Of a stretch of DNA of 64,000 nt, positions 35,299 to 44,252 are shown piece by piece. Under the pieces are notes generated by a model. It did no database searches. It had not been told where the DNA came from and saw only the letters and a list, made by a program, of their open reading frames with translations. Position numbers and translations under genes: made by a program. The stretch spans positions 1 through 64,000 of the forward strand of contig JANOHV010000262.1 in assembly GCA_031406795.1 (NCBI GenBank). The letters are read 5' to 3'. Each line of letters starts with the position of its first letter. Position 1 is the first letter of the stretch. This DNA is from DATDCY01 sp031406795 [NCBI: Candidatus Rokuibacteriota bacterium]. GTDB lineage: Bacteria > JAUVQV01.

Positions 35299-36297
35299 AT
35301 GACCCATCTGCGGCGGGTTTTCGTGCTGGGCAGCAACTCGTTTTCGGGGAGCGATTTCGTCGACCTGCTCCTCGAGCGCGGCGGCTACGAGGTCCACGGG
35401 GTCAGCCGCTCGCCCGAGAAGTCAGCGCTCTTCCTGCCCTACCTGCGACGCGCGGGCGCCCCGTTCACGTTTCACCGCCTCGATATGAACGGCGACCGCC
35501 CGCGGCTGCTGTCGCTGCTCGATCAGCTGCAGCCGGCGTTCGTCGTGAACTTCGCGGCGCAATCCGAGGTGGCGCCGAGCTGGGAGCACCCCGAGCAGTG
35601 GTTCCAGACGAACGCGGTGGCCCTCACCGGGCTCGTGCACCACCTGGCGCGCCGCGCCTGGCTGCGCCGCTACGTGCACATCTCCTCGCCCGAGGTCTAC
35701 GGCGCCTGCGTCGGCACCGTGCGCGAGGACGCGCCGCTGAACCCCTCGACCCCGTACGCCGCCTCCAAGGCGGCGGGGGACCTCTCGATCTTCACGTACC
35801 ACAAGCAGTACGGCTTCCCGTACGTGATGATCCGCGCGACGAACGTCTACGGCGCCCACCAGCAGCTCTTCAAGATCATCCCGCGCGCCTTCATCAGGAT
35901 CCGCCGCGGCGAGCCGATCGAGCTGCACGGCGGCGGCAGCGCGGTGAAGTCGTACATCCACATCCGGGACGTCTCGCGCGGCGAACTCGCGGCTCTGGAG
36001 TCCGGCCGGCCCGGCGAAATCTACCACCTCTCCCCGGACGCCGGGATCAGCGTGCGCGAGCTGGTGGGCCGGATCTGCACGCTCTCGGGCGTCGCATTCG
36101 CGGCGGCGACCCGCGACGTGGGCGAGCGCCCGGGGCAGGATGCGGCCTACGTGATCGACTCCGCGAAGGCTCGGGCCGAATTCGGCTGGGCGCCGCGCGT
36201 CGGGCTCGACGAAGGGCTCGCCGGGGTGCGCGACTGGATCGACGCGAATTGGGCCGCGATCGAGCGCGAACCGCACGAGTACCGCCACCAGCCGTAG
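35299..36297 (+). CDS. NAD-dependent sugar epimerase/dehydratase (extended SDR)
   Basis: 332 residues. GSNSFSGSDFVDLLL near residue 11 is the NAD-binding turn, HISSPEVYG holds the catalytic Ser/Thr region and YAASKAAGD the YxxxK pair of extended short-chain dehydrogenases. The overall pattern (SYIHIRDVSRG, IDSAKARAEFGWAP) is that of dTDP-glucose 4,6-dehydratase or GDP-sugar epimerases. It probably alters the nucleotide-heptose made by upstream genes. Start ATG 35299. Four bases separate it from the HAD gene. Confidence 0.8.
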   Translation: MTHLRRVFVLGSNSFSGSDFVDLLLERGGYEVHGVSRSPEKSALFLPYLRRAGAPFTFHRLDMNGDRPRLLSLLDQLQPAFVVNFAAQSEVAPSWEHPEQWFQTNAVALTGLVHHLARRAWLRRYVHISSPEVYGACVGTVREDAPLNPSTPYAASKAAGDLSIFTYHKQYGFPYVMIRATNVYGAHQQLFKIIPRAFIRIRRGEPIELHGGGSAVKSYIHIRDVSRGELAALESGRPGEIYHLSPDAGISVRELVGRICTLSGVAFAAATRDVGERPGQDAAYVIDSAKARAEFGWAPRVGLDEGLAGVRDWIDANWAAIEREPHEYRHQP

Positions 36298-36301
36298 CCT
36301 G

Positions 36302-36910
36302 ATGCACATCGGGCTGGATTTCGACAACACGATCGTCATCTACGACCGTCTCTTCCACGGCGCCGCCCTCGAGCGCGGGCTGATTGCCGCCGGCGTGCCG
36401 CAGAGCAAGCGCGCGGTGCGCGACGCGATCCGGCTGCTCCCCGGGGGCGAGAGCGCCTGGACCGAGTTGCAGGGCGTGGTCTACGGGCGGCGCATGGCGC
36501 AGGCCGAGGCCGCCCCGGGGGTGGAGGCCTTCCTTGCCGCCTGCAGCGCCGCCGGCGTCCGGGTCTCGATCATCAGCCACAAGACCGAGTTCCCGGCGCT
36601 CGGCGCGCGGGTGAACCTGCGCGATGCGGCGCGGGCGTGGCTCGCGGCGCGGGGGCTCCTCGCCCGCCACGGCATCGCCGCCGACGACGTCCTCTTCCTC
36701 GACACGCTTGCCGAGAAGCTCGCCGCGATCGCCGCTCGCGCCTGCACGCACTTCGTCGACGATCTCATCGAGGTCCTCGGGCACCCGGCGTTCCCCCCCC
36801 GGGTGGAGCGCATCCTCTACGCCCCCGTGGGCGGCGAGCTTCCGCCGGGCGTCATCGCGTTCGACACCTGGGAGAGCATCCGGGGCCACCTGCTCGGGGG
36901 GAGGCCGTGA
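36302..36910 (+). CDS. HAD-superfamily phosphatase-like protein
   Basis: 202 residues. GLDFDNTIVIYD at 4-15 is the HAD nucleophile motif, IISHKTEFP the second motif with Thr replaced by Ser/His, and HFVDDLIEVL the acidic fourth motif. The cap is a helical insert. In a heptose pathway a HAD enzyme (GmhB) removes the C7 phosphate; this protein is not close to GmhB but could fill that step. It overlaps the following kinase-like gene by four bases. Confidence 0.65.
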   Translation: MHIGLDFDNTIVIYDRLFHGAALERGLIAAGVPQSKRAVRDAIRLLPGGESAWTELQGVVYGRRMAQAEAAPGVEAFLAACSAAGVRVSIISHKTEFPALGARVNLRDAARAWLAARGLLARHGIAADDVLFLDTLAEKLAAIAARACTHFVDDLIEVLGHPAFPPRVERILYAPVGGELPPGVIAFDTWESIRGHLLGGRP

Positions 36911-37926
36911 CGCCGTTGCCCGGGGGCGTCCGCGAGGCGCTCGAGCGGGCGTACGGCGAGACGGTGAGCGCCGCGCACTCTCGCGCCGCCGGGGCGAACA
37001 GCGAGGTCTGGGAGGTCGCGACGGCCGCCGGGGCGCGGTATCTCGTCAAACGCTATCCGCCGGCAAGAGCGGGGGAGTCCGATCGCCTCGCCACCGAGTG
37101 CGCGGCGCTCGCCTTCATGGCCCGGCACGGGGTGCTCCCGGTGCCCGCTGTCGTCTGCACGCTCCCGGCGGCGCGGGTCGGGATTTTCAGCTTCGTCGCC
37201 GGGACGCCGCTCGAGCCGGGCGACGTCGGGGAGAGCGAGGTGGCCGCGGCCGCCGGTTTTCTCGCGCGGCTGCACGGGCTGCGCGGCGCCGCGCGCGCCC
37301 GCGAGCTGCCGGTGGCGAAGGAGGCCTGTTTCTCGATCGCCGCGCACGAGGCGCTCGTGCGCGCGCGGCTGGCGCGGCTGCGCGAGGGGGGGAGCTGCTC
37401 CGGCCTGCGGGATTTTCTCGACCGGGACCTCGCCCCGCACCTCGAACGCGTCGGTGCCTGGATCGGCGCGACGGCCGACGCGGGCGCGGTCGACCCGCGC
37501 GCCGAGCTGCCCGATGCCGCCCGGACGTTGAGCCCGTCGGATTTCGGTTTTCACAACGCGCTGCGCCTGCCCGACGGGACCCTCGTCTTCATCGACTTCG
37601 AGTATTTCGGGTGGGACGACCCGGCGAAAACCGTGGCCGATTTCCTGCTCCAGCCCGCCGTTCCGTTGCCGGAGCGGCTCCGGGGCCCCGCGTGCGTCCG
37701 GCTAAGCGGCATCTACGGGCCGGAGGCCGATCTCGACTGCCGGCTGCCGCCGGTCTACGCGCTGCTGTCCGTCAAGTGGTGCCTGATCGTCCTGAACCCC
37801 TTTTTGCGTGCCGCGCCGGAAGCCGCCGCCTCGGTGCGCTCCGAGCGTCTGGCCCGGGCGCGCGGCCTGCTCGGTCGCGCCCGGCGCGAGTTCGAGTCCC
37901 GGGCGTTCCCATTCGCTGGGATTTGA
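36907..37926 (+). CDS. APH-fold phosphotransferase family protein
   Basis: 339 residues from GTG 36907. SDFGFHNALR resembles the catalytic HGDxxxxN loop with the first His-Gly changed, and VFIDFEYFGWDDPAKTVADF contains the metal-binding Asp of the aminoglycoside-phosphotransferase/choline-kinase fold. KRYPP near residue 50 may hold the ATP lysine. Members phosphorylate sugars, choline or antibiotics. In this operon a small sugar or alditol is the likely acceptor. No sign of a resistance role. Confidence 0.65.
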   Translation: MTPLPGGVREALERAYGETVSAAHSRAAGANSEVWEVATAAGARYLVKRYPPARAGESDRLATECAALAFMARHGVLPVPAVVCTLPAARVGIFSFVAGTPLEPGDVGESEVAAAAGFLARLHGLRGAARARELPVAKEACFSIAAHEALVRARLARLREGGSCSGLRDFLDRDLAPHLERVGAWIGATADAGAVDPRAELPDAARTLSPSDFGFHNALRLPDGTLVFIDFEYFGWDDPAKTVADFLLQPAVPLPERLRGPACVRLSGIYGPEADLDCRLPPVYALLSVKWCLIVLNPFLRAAPEAAASVRSERLARARGLLGRARREFESRAFPFAGI

Positions 37927-37932
37927 ATTAGC

Positions 37933-38811
37933 ATGGCGCCCGCAATGATCGGCCCACAGGCGAAACGAGGCGAGAGCCGGGCGGCGTTGGATGCGCGCTC
38001 TGCGCACCTGCGCCGCGCGATCCTCGACGTGGTCCGCAGCGCCCGCCGCGGCCACGTCGGGTCCGCGTTCTCCATCGTCGAGATCCTGCGGGTGCTCTAC
38101 GACGAGATCCTGCGGGTCGACCCCGCCCACCCGGACCGCCACGACCGTGACCGCTTCATCCTGAGCAAGGGGCACGGCTGCCTGGCGCTGTACGTCCAGC
38201 TGGCCGAGCGGGGCTTCTTCCCGCGCGAGGCACTCGCGAGCTTCTGCGAGGACGGGTCGCTGCTCGGGGGCCACCCGCAGGCCGGGAAGGTCCCCGGGGT
38301 GGAGGCCTCCACCGGGTCGCTCGGCCACGGCCTGCCGGTCGGGGTCGGCATCGCGCTTCACGGCAAGCTCACCGGCCGCGACTTCCGCACCGTCGTGCTG
38401 CTCGGCGACGGGGAGTGCAACGAGGGCTCCGTCTGGGAGGCGGCCCTCTGCGCCGCCAAACACCGGCTCGAGAATCTCGTCGTCCTGGTGGACTACAACA
38501 AGATGCAGTGCTACGCCGCCACCGCCGAGGTGCTGGACCTGGAACCCCTCGCCGCCAAGTGGCGCAGCTTCGGTTTCGCCGTGCGCGAGGTCGACGGGCA
38601 CGCGCTGCCCGCGCTGCGCCGCGCGCTGCGCGCGCTGCCCTTCGCGGCGGGGCGTCCGTCGGCGCTGATCTGCCACACCGTCAAGGGGCGGGGGATCGCG
38701 CGGTGCGAGGGCAACCCGCACTGGCACCACAAGAGCCGGATCTCGGACGCCGAGCTCGGCGAGCTCGAGGGCGAGCTCGAGGCCGGGCGCGACGGGAGGT
38801 GCGCGTCGTGA
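37933..38811 (+). CDS. Transketolase, N-terminal (TPP-binding) subunit
   Basis: 292 residues. GHVGSAFSIVEILRVLY, LSKGHGCLALY and the thiamine-diphosphate motif GDGECNEGSVWEAAL with VDYNKMQ mark the N-terminal half of transketolase. The C-terminal half is a separate gene that overlaps by four bases. Split transketolases are common in archaea and in sugar clusters. This one could supply sedoheptulose 7-phosphate or build a branched or elongated sugar. Start ATG 37933; no strong ribosome site. Confidence 0.85.
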   Translation: MAPAMIGPQAKRGESRAALDARSAHLRRAILDVVRSARRGHVGSAFSIVEILRVLYDEILRVDPAHPDRHDRDRFILSKGHGCLALYVQLAERGFFPREALASFCEDGSLLGGHPQAGKVPGVEASTGSLGHGLPVGVGIALHGKLTGRDFRTVVLLGDGECNEGSVWEAALCAAKHRLENLVVLVDYNKMQCYAATAEVLDLEPLAAKWRSFGFAVREVDGHALPALRRALRALPFAAGRPSALICHTVKGRGIARCEGNPHWHHKSRISDAELGELEGELEAGRDGRCAS

Positions 38812-39743
38812 GAAAGGCCTGTCTCGAGAGCATCCACGAGCTCGCGCGCCGCGACCAGCGCGTGCTCTTCTTCGGCTCGGACATCGGCGCCGGCACGCTC
38901 GAGGGCTTCCGCACGGAGTTCCCGGCGCGCTTTTTCATGGAGGGGGTTTCGGAGGCGAACATCGTCGGGGTCATGTCCGGCCTCGCGATGAACGGCTGGA
39001 TCCCCTACCTGAACACGCTCGCGGTCTTTTTGACCCGGCGCTGCTACGAGCAGACGCTCCTCGACGCGGCGATGCACCGGCTGCCCGTGCGCCTCTGCGG
39101 CAGCGGCGGCGGCGTGGTCTATGCGCCGCTCGGGCCGACCCACCTGGCATTCGAGGACCTGGCGCTGATGCGCGCGATCCCCGGCATGACGATCCTTGCC
39201 CCCTGCGACGCCGGGGAGATGCGCCGGCTGATGGCGCAGACCCTCGACTGGGAAGGGCCCGTCTACGTCCGCCTCGCCAAGGGCGGCGACGCAGTCGTCA
39301 GCGACGCGGCGCTGCCCTGCCGCATCGGGCGCGGCGTGCTGATGCGCGGCGGCGCCGACGCGCTGCTGGTGACCACCGGCATCACCGCGCAGATCGCGCT
39401 GGCGGCGCACGCGCAGCTGGCGCGGGACGGGATTGCCGCGGGAGTGCTGCACCTGCACACCGTCGCGCCGCTCGACACGGCGCTGCTGCTCGAGAGCGCC
39501 GCCGGCGTGCGCGCCGTGGTCAGCGTCGAGGAGCACAACCTCACCGGGGGGCTCGGCAGCGCGGTGGCCGAGGTCCTCGCCGAGGCGAACTTGCCGCGTG
39601 CGCCGCGGTTCCGGCGGATCGCGCTCGCCGACGGCTTCCACCCGGAGTACGGCTCCCAGGCGAGCCTGCTGCGCCGCGGCGGCGTCACGGCCGAGGCGGT
39701 CGCGGGCGCCGTGCTGACGCTTCTCGAAACGAAGGAGGGCTGA
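38808..39743 (+). CDS. Transketolase, C-terminal (pyrimidine-binding) subunit
   Basis: 311 residues from GTG 38808. RFFMEGVSEANIVGVMSGLAM contains the catalytic Glu of the pyrimidine-binding domain, and VSVEEHNLTGGLGSAVAEVL is the conserved C-terminal domain block. Together with the preceding gene it forms a full two-subunit transketolase. One-base overlap with the methyltransferase gene downstream. Confidence 0.85.
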   Translation: MRKACLESIHELARRDQRVLFFGSDIGAGTLEGFRTEFPARFFMEGVSEANIVGVMSGLAMNGWIPYLNTLAVFLTRRCYEQTLLDAAMHRLPVRLCGSGGGVVYAPLGPTHLAFEDLALMRAIPGMTILAPCDAGEMRRLMAQTLDWEGPVYVRLAKGGDAVVSDAALPCRIGRGVLMRGGADALLVTTGITAQIALAAHAQLARDGIAAGVLHLHTVAPLDTALLLESAAGVRAVVSVEEHNLTGGLGSAVAEVLAEANLPRAPRFRRIALADGFHPEYGSQASLLRRGGVTAEAVAGAVLTLLETKEG

Positions 39744-40405
39744 TGGCCTACGTGGATTTTCTGTCGGCGATTCACACGAGCACGAAGCGCGATTACCTGG
39801 CGCGCGTCAACGAGTACCCGAAGGCGGAGGCGATGAAGATCGCCCGGCGCTACGACCAGGAGTACTGGGACGGCGACCGCAAGTTCGGCTACGGCGGCTA
39901 CCGCTACGACGGCCGCTGGCGCAAGGTCGCCCGCGCGATGGCCGACCACTACGGGCTCAAGGCCGGCGACCGCATCCTCGACGTCGGTTGCGGCAAGGCC
40001 TTTCTGCTGCACGACCTCACGCTCGAGGTGCCGGGCGTCGAGGTCGTCGGCATCGACATCTCGGCGTACGGTATCGCCCACGCCAAGGAGGAGGTCCGTC
40101 CGCACCTGCAGGTCGCCGACGCGAAGCAGCTGCCCTTTCCCGACAAGAGCTTCGACTTCGTCTACTCGATCAACACGCTGCACAATCTCTACGCCTTCGA
40201 CATGGTGGCGGCCGTCAAGGAGATCGAACGCGTGAGCCGCCGGCACAAGTACATCGTGGTCGAGTCCTTTCGCAACGAGGAGGAGCAGGTGAACCTGATG
40301 TACTGGGTGCTCACCGGGCGCTGCTTCCTGGCGCCGGTGGAGTGGGACTGGTTCTACGGCCTCGCCGGCTACACCGGCGACCACTCCTTCATCTACTTTG
40401 AATAA
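39743..40405 (+). CDS. Class I SAM-dependent methyltransferase
   Basis: 220 residues. RILDVGCGKAFLLHDL near residue 73 is the SAM-binding motif and FDFVYSINTLHNLYAFD is the acidic second half. The N-terminus (SAIHTSTKRDYLARV) looks like a substrate-binding extension. It probably methylates a sugar in the glycan made by this operon. ATGA overlap with the transketolase subunit. Confidence 0.8.
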   Translation: MAYVDFLSAIHTSTKRDYLARVNEYPKAEAMKIARRYDQEYWDGDRKFGYGGYRYDGRWRKVARAMADHYGLKAGDRILDVGCGKAFLLHDLTLEVPGVEVVGIDISAYGIAHAKEEVRPHLQVADAKQLPFPDKSFDFVYSINTLHNLYAFDMVAAVKEIERVSRRHKYIVVESFRNEEEQVNLMYWVLTGRCFLAPVEWDWFYGLAGYTGDHSFIYFE

Positions 40406-40529
40406 GCCGATGCCGCTTCATCGGCCTGCAACTGCGTTGCACTCCTCGTGCCGTCCTGCGACGTACGCTCGTACGTCTCGGCCATCACTCGTCGTGCGCC
40501 TTGTTTCGGCTCAATGCTGCGACATCGGC
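40406..40529. repeat. 124-base REP-like element with terminal inverted repeats
   Basis: The element starts right after the methyltransferase stop. Its ends, GCCGATGCCGC and GCTGCGACATCGGC, are imperfect inverted repeats. The centre has a perfect hairpin, GACGTAC-GCTC-GTACGTC at 40460-40477, and ACTGCGTTGCACTCCTCG and CACTCGTCGTGCGCC flank it. From memory it resembles dispersed extragenic repeats of Desulfuromonadales-type genomes, but I cannot verify that. It separates two genes of one operon. Confidence 0.6.
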
Positions 40530-40549
40530 GGGCAGATTCAGGTGCTGCG

Positions 40550-41578
40550 ATGAAGGCGGCGATCCTCGTCGAGTCCGGGAGGCCGCTCGTGGTGGCACAG
40601 TTAGAGCTGCCGGAGCGCCTCGAGTACGGCCAGGTGCTCGTGCGGGTGCACGCGAGCGGGATCTGCGGCTCCCAGATCGGCGAGATCGACGCCGTGAAGG
40701 GGCCGGACAAGTTCCTGCCGCACCTGCTCGGGCACGAGGGGGGCGGCGTCGTCGAGGAGATCGGCCCGGGAGTGCGCTTCGTCAAGCCGGGCGACCGCGT
40801 CGTGCTGCACTGGCGCAAGGGCCGGGGCATCGAGTCGCCGACGCCGCGCTACCGCTGGGGCGACCGTACGGTCAACGCCGGCTGGGTCACGACCTTCAAC
40901 GAGCGCGCCGTCGTCTCCGAAAACCGCGTGACGCCGATCCCCGACGACATCGACTTCGGCGTGGCGGCCCTGCTCGGCTGCGCGGTCACGACCGGCCTCG
41001 GGGTGGTCGTCAACGACGCGAAGCTGCGGATCGGCGAGTCGATCGCCGTCTACGGCGCCGGCGGGGTCGGCCTCTCGGTCGTGCAGGGGGCGGCGCTCGT
41101 TTCGGCCTGGCCGATCATCGCGATCGACCGCGACGAGGCGAAGCTGGCGATGGCGAAGGCCTTCGGGGCGACCCACGTGATCAACACCGCGACGGGCGGC
41201 ACCGCGGAGCAGGTGCGCGGGATCGCCGGGGCGGCCGGCGTGGACGTCGCGGTGGACACCACCGGGGCGGTCGCGCTGATCGAGGAGGCCTGGGGGGTGA
41301 CGTCGGCGCGGGGGCGGACCGTGCTGGTCGGGGTGCCGCGGGCAGGCGAGCGCGTGCGGATCAACACCCTGCCGCTGCACTTCGAGAAGCGGATCGTCGG
41401 CTCGCACGGCGGCCAGGCCGAGCCGGCCGAGGACATCCCGCGGTACGTGAATCTCGTGCGCCAGGGGCGACTGCGCCTCGCCGGGATGATCACCCACACG
41501 TTCGCGCTGGATCAGATCAACGACGCGGTAGCGCTGATGCGCGCCGGCGGGGGCGGCCGGTGCCTGATCAAGCTGTGA
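40550..41578 (+). CDS. Zinc-type alcohol/polyol dehydrogenase family protein
   Basis: 342 residues of the medium-chain dehydrogenase family. SGICGSQIGEID gives the catalytic-zinc Cys, GHEGGGVVEEIG the His-Glu pair and VYGAGGVGLSVVQGA the NAD-binding turn. The structural-zinc Cys lobe is absent (that loop is HWRKGRGIESPTPRYR). It likely oxidises or reduces an alcohol on a sugar intermediate. ATG 40550, with AGGTG close before; four-base overlap with the GT2 gene. Confidence 0.8.
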   Translation: MKAAILVESGRPLVVAQLELPERLEYGQVLVRVHASGICGSQIGEIDAVKGPDKFLPHLLGHEGGGVVEEIGPGVRFVKPGDRVVLHWRKGRGIESPTPRYRWGDRTVNAGWVTTFNERAVVSENRVTPIPDDIDFGVAALLGCAVTTGLGVVVNDAKLRIGESIAVYGAGGVGLSVVQGAALVSAWPIIAIDRDEAKLAMAKAFGATHVINTATGGTAEQVRGIAGAAGVDVAVDTTGAVALIEEAWGVTSARGRTVLVGVPRAGERVRINTLPLHFEKRIVGSHGGQAEPAEDIPRYVNLVRQGRLRLAGMITHTFALDQINDAVALMRAGGGGRCLIKL

Positions 41579-42363
41579 GCGCGGGCGCGGCGCCGGCGAC
41601 TCCGGCCCCGGCGCCCCGGTCCCCGGGCCTGGGCGTCGACAGCATCCCCTACGGCTGCGACATCAGCTTCTTCGTCCCCGCCCTCAACGAGCAGGACCTC
41701 ATCGTCCCGACCCTCGAGACGCTGCTCGGCGCGCTCTCGCGCTTTCGCCACTCCTACGAGATCATCGTCGTGGACGACGGCTCGACCGATGCCACCGCGG
41801 CCCGGGTCGGGCAGTTCATCGCCGCGCATCCCGGCGAGCCGGTCCGCCTGATCCGCAACCCGGCCAACCGCGGGCTGGGGCGCAACTACGTCGACGCCGC
41901 GTTCGTCGCCACCGGCCGGTACTACAAGCTCGTCTGCGGCGACAACCCGGAGCCGCAGCACACGATCGAGGCCCTTCTCGCGCACCTGGGCGAGGCGGAC
42001 ATCATCACCCCGTACCTGCGCGCCGACCCGCGGGACTGGCAGCGCCGGCACCTCTCGGTGCTCTTCACGAAGCTCGTCAACCTGGTCGGCGGCTACCGGC
42101 TGCGCTACTACAACGGGACGGCGATCCACCTGCGCTACAACGTGATGCGCTGGCACTCGGACACCTACGGCTTCGCGTTCAACGCGGAGATTCTCACGCG
42201 GCTGCTCAACGAGGGGGCGAGCATCATCGAGGTGCCGATCGACGTCGTCGAGGCGCCCGGCAGGACATCGCGCGCCTTCAGCTTCCACAACATCCTCTCC
42301 GTCCCGCACAGCCTCCTGCAGATCTTCCTCCGTCGCCTCCGCCGCGCACTGTTTCACGTGTAA
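41575..42363 (+). CDS. Family 2 glycosyltransferase
   Basis: 262 residues from GTG 41575. After a Pro/Ala-rich start, ISFFVPALNEQDLIVPTLE, IIVVDDGSTDATAA and NPANRGLGRNYVDAA are the GT-A nucleotide-sugar-binding blocks of DPM1-like GT2 enzymes; CGDNPEPQHTIEAL carries the metal-binding region. No membrane tail. It transfers a sugar to a lipid carrier or growing glycan. It closes the sugar operon. Confidence 0.8.
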   Translation: MSAGAAPATPAPAPRSPGLGVDSIPYGCDISFFVPALNEQDLIVPTLETLLGALSRFRHSYEIIVVDDGSTDATAARVGQFIAAHPGEPVRLIRNPANRGLGRNYVDAAFVATGRYYKLVCGDNPEPQHTIEALLAHLGEADIITPYLRADPRDWQRRHLSVLFTKLVNLVGGYRLRYYNGTAIHLRYNVMRWHSDTYGFAFNAEILTRLLNEGASIIEVPIDVVEAPGRTSRAFSFHNILSVPHSLLQIFLRRLRRALFHV

Positions 42364-42456
42364 CCTGACCGCGTAACCTGGACGGCGCGCTTGCGCCGGG
42401 TCTGCCGGCGCTGCTCGGCGCAGCGCGTCTCCCCTGTGCTATTCTTTCGACAGACC

Positions 42457-44232
42457 ATGAATTATCGTGCCCTCGTCGTCGTGCTGGGGTTGATCGCCCT
42501 GGCGGCATTGGTGTATGCGCCCGCGGTGCACCACGGCTTCATCTCTCTCGACGACGAGGTCTACGTCACCGGCAATCCGCCGGTGCAGGCCGGCCTCACG
42601 GCAGCGGGTGTCCGATGGGCCTTCTCGTCGTTCCGGGCCGGCTTCTGGATTCCCATGACGTGGCTTTCCCTGATGGCCGACGCCACGATCTACGGCGGGT
42701 GGCCGGGGGGGTATCACCTGACCAACCTGCTCCTGCACGCGGCCGGGGCTGCTTTGTTGTTCCTGGCACTTCGCTCGCTGACCGGCTCCACCTGGCGAAG
42801 CGCGGCGGCGGCGGCCCTCTTCGCGGTCCACCCCATCCACGTGGAGTCGGTGGCCTGGGTCACCGAGCGAAAGGACGTGCTGGCGGGAGTGTTCTTTATG
42901 GCGACCCTGTTGGCCGCGGACCGCTACGCGCGACGGCCGGGCCGGGCGCGCTACCTGGTGCTGGCTGGGCTTTTCCTCCTCGGCCTGATGTCCAAGCCGA
43001 TGCTGGTGACCCTGCCGTTCGTGCTGCTGCTGCTGGACTGGTGGCCGCTCGGGAGGTTCGTCCCGGGCGCCGCTGTGCGCCTCCTGGCTGAAAAGCTGCC
43101 GCTCCTGCTCCTGTCGATCGGCGCGTCCGTGATGACCCTCGTCGCCCACCGACACGTGCAGGGTCTGGTCTCGGTGGAGAGCATTCCCATAGCCGCGCGG
43201 GTGACCAACGCCCTGGTTTCGCCAGTCCGTTACCTGCAAAAGCTGGTACTGCCCTGGGATCTCGCGCTTTACTATCCGCACCCCAAGGAGGCGCTGCCGC
43301 TCCTGACGGTGGCGGGAGCGGCGGCCCTGCTCGGGCTCTTCACCTGCCTCGCTCTTGCCGGCAGGAGGAATCGGCCGTTCCAGGCGGTCGGGTGGCTCTG
43401 GTTTCTCGTCATGCTCCTCCCGGTCATCGGACTCGTGCAGGCGGGGGGTCAGGCGCTGGCCTATCGCTTCGTCTACCTGCCGCTGATCGGTGTCTACCTT
43501 GCGCTCACCTGGAGCGTCGCCTCCTGGCCGCCGGCCGGCAATGTGCTGAAGCGGCTTCTCCCCGTGGCGGCCTTCGGGGTGATCGCGGCCCTCGCCGTGG
43601 GCGCCAGGGCGCAACTGCGCTACTGGGAGGACAGCGTCGAGCTCAGTCTCCACACCATCGCCCTGACGGGCGACAACAGTTTCATCCGTCACAATCTCGG
43701 CCTCGAACTCGTCCGCCGGGGCCGCTACGCCGAGGCCGTCACCCACCTCGCCGAGGAAGTCCGCATGGTGCCGCGATCACCGGAGGCGCGCACGGCGCTT
43801 GCCATGTCCCTGCTGCGCGCCGGGAGAATCGAGGAGGCCAGCCGGCAGCTCGAGATCTCGCTTCAGCTCGATTCGAAGAATCCTGAGACCTTGTTTCTCG
43901 GGGGCGTCCTGCTGACCAGACAGGGCCGGTTCGCCGATTCGATTCCGTGGTTCTCCCGCACGCTCGCCCACCGTCCCGACCATGCCGACGCGCGCTACAA
44001 TCTCGCTCGGGCGCTCAAACTCGCCGGGAGAACGCCGGAGGCGGTCGAGGCCTATCGGAACGCGGTCCGGCTTCGACCCTCGGACAGCGATGCCCGGCTC
44101 GAACTGGGAGCTCTTCTGGCCGGTCTGGGCCGGTTCGACGAAGCGGCCGAACACTATCGCGCCGTGCTTCGGAAGAAGCCTGACAGCGAAGCGGCCCGGA
44201 CCGGGCTGCGGGAGATCGGCTTTGGACGCTGA
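42457..44232 (+). CDS. TPR-containing GT-C-like membrane protein
   Basis: 591 residues. About ten membrane helices in residues 1-390 with SLDDEVYVTGNP, WIPMTWLSLMADATIYG, HPIHVESVAWVTERKDV and YRFVYLPLIGV; then five or so TPR units (FIRHNLGLELVRRGRYAEAV, ARYNLARALKLAGRTPEAV, ARLELGALLAGLGRFDEAA). Paralog of the proteins at 1, 7505 and 24153. ATG 42457 was chosen as the start; a TATTCT at 42440 could be a -10. Twenty bases separate its end from the convergent radical SAM gene. Confidence 0.85.
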   Translation: MNYRALVVVLGLIALAALVYAPAVHHGFISLDDEVYVTGNPPVQAGLTAAGVRWAFSSFRAGFWIPMTWLSLMADATIYGGWPGGYHLTNLLLHAAGAALLFLALRSLTGSTWRSAAAAALFAVHPIHVESVAWVTERKDVLAGVFFMATLLAADRYARRPGRARYLVLAGLFLLGLMSKPMLVTLPFVLLLLDWWPLGRFVPGAAVRLLAEKLPLLLLSIGASVMTLVAHRHVQGLVSVESIPIAARVTNALVSPVRYLQKLVLPWDLALYYPHPKEALPLLTVAGAAALLGLFTCLALAGRRNRPFQAVGWLWFLVMLLPVIGLVQAGGQALAYRFVYLPLIGVYLALTWSVASWPPAGNVLKRLLPVAAFGVIAALAVGARAQLRYWEDSVELSLHTIALTGDNSFIRHNLGLELVRRGRYAEAVTHLAEEVRMVPRSPEARTALAMSLLRAGRIEEASRQLEISLQLDSKNPETLFLGGVLLTRQGRFADSIPWFSRTLAHRPDHADARYNLARALKLAGRTPEAVEAYRNAVRLRPSDSDARLELGALLAGLGRFDEAAEHYRAVLRKKPDSEAARTGLREIGFGR

Positions 44233-44252
44233 CCTCGCGGACCCGCCGCTGG

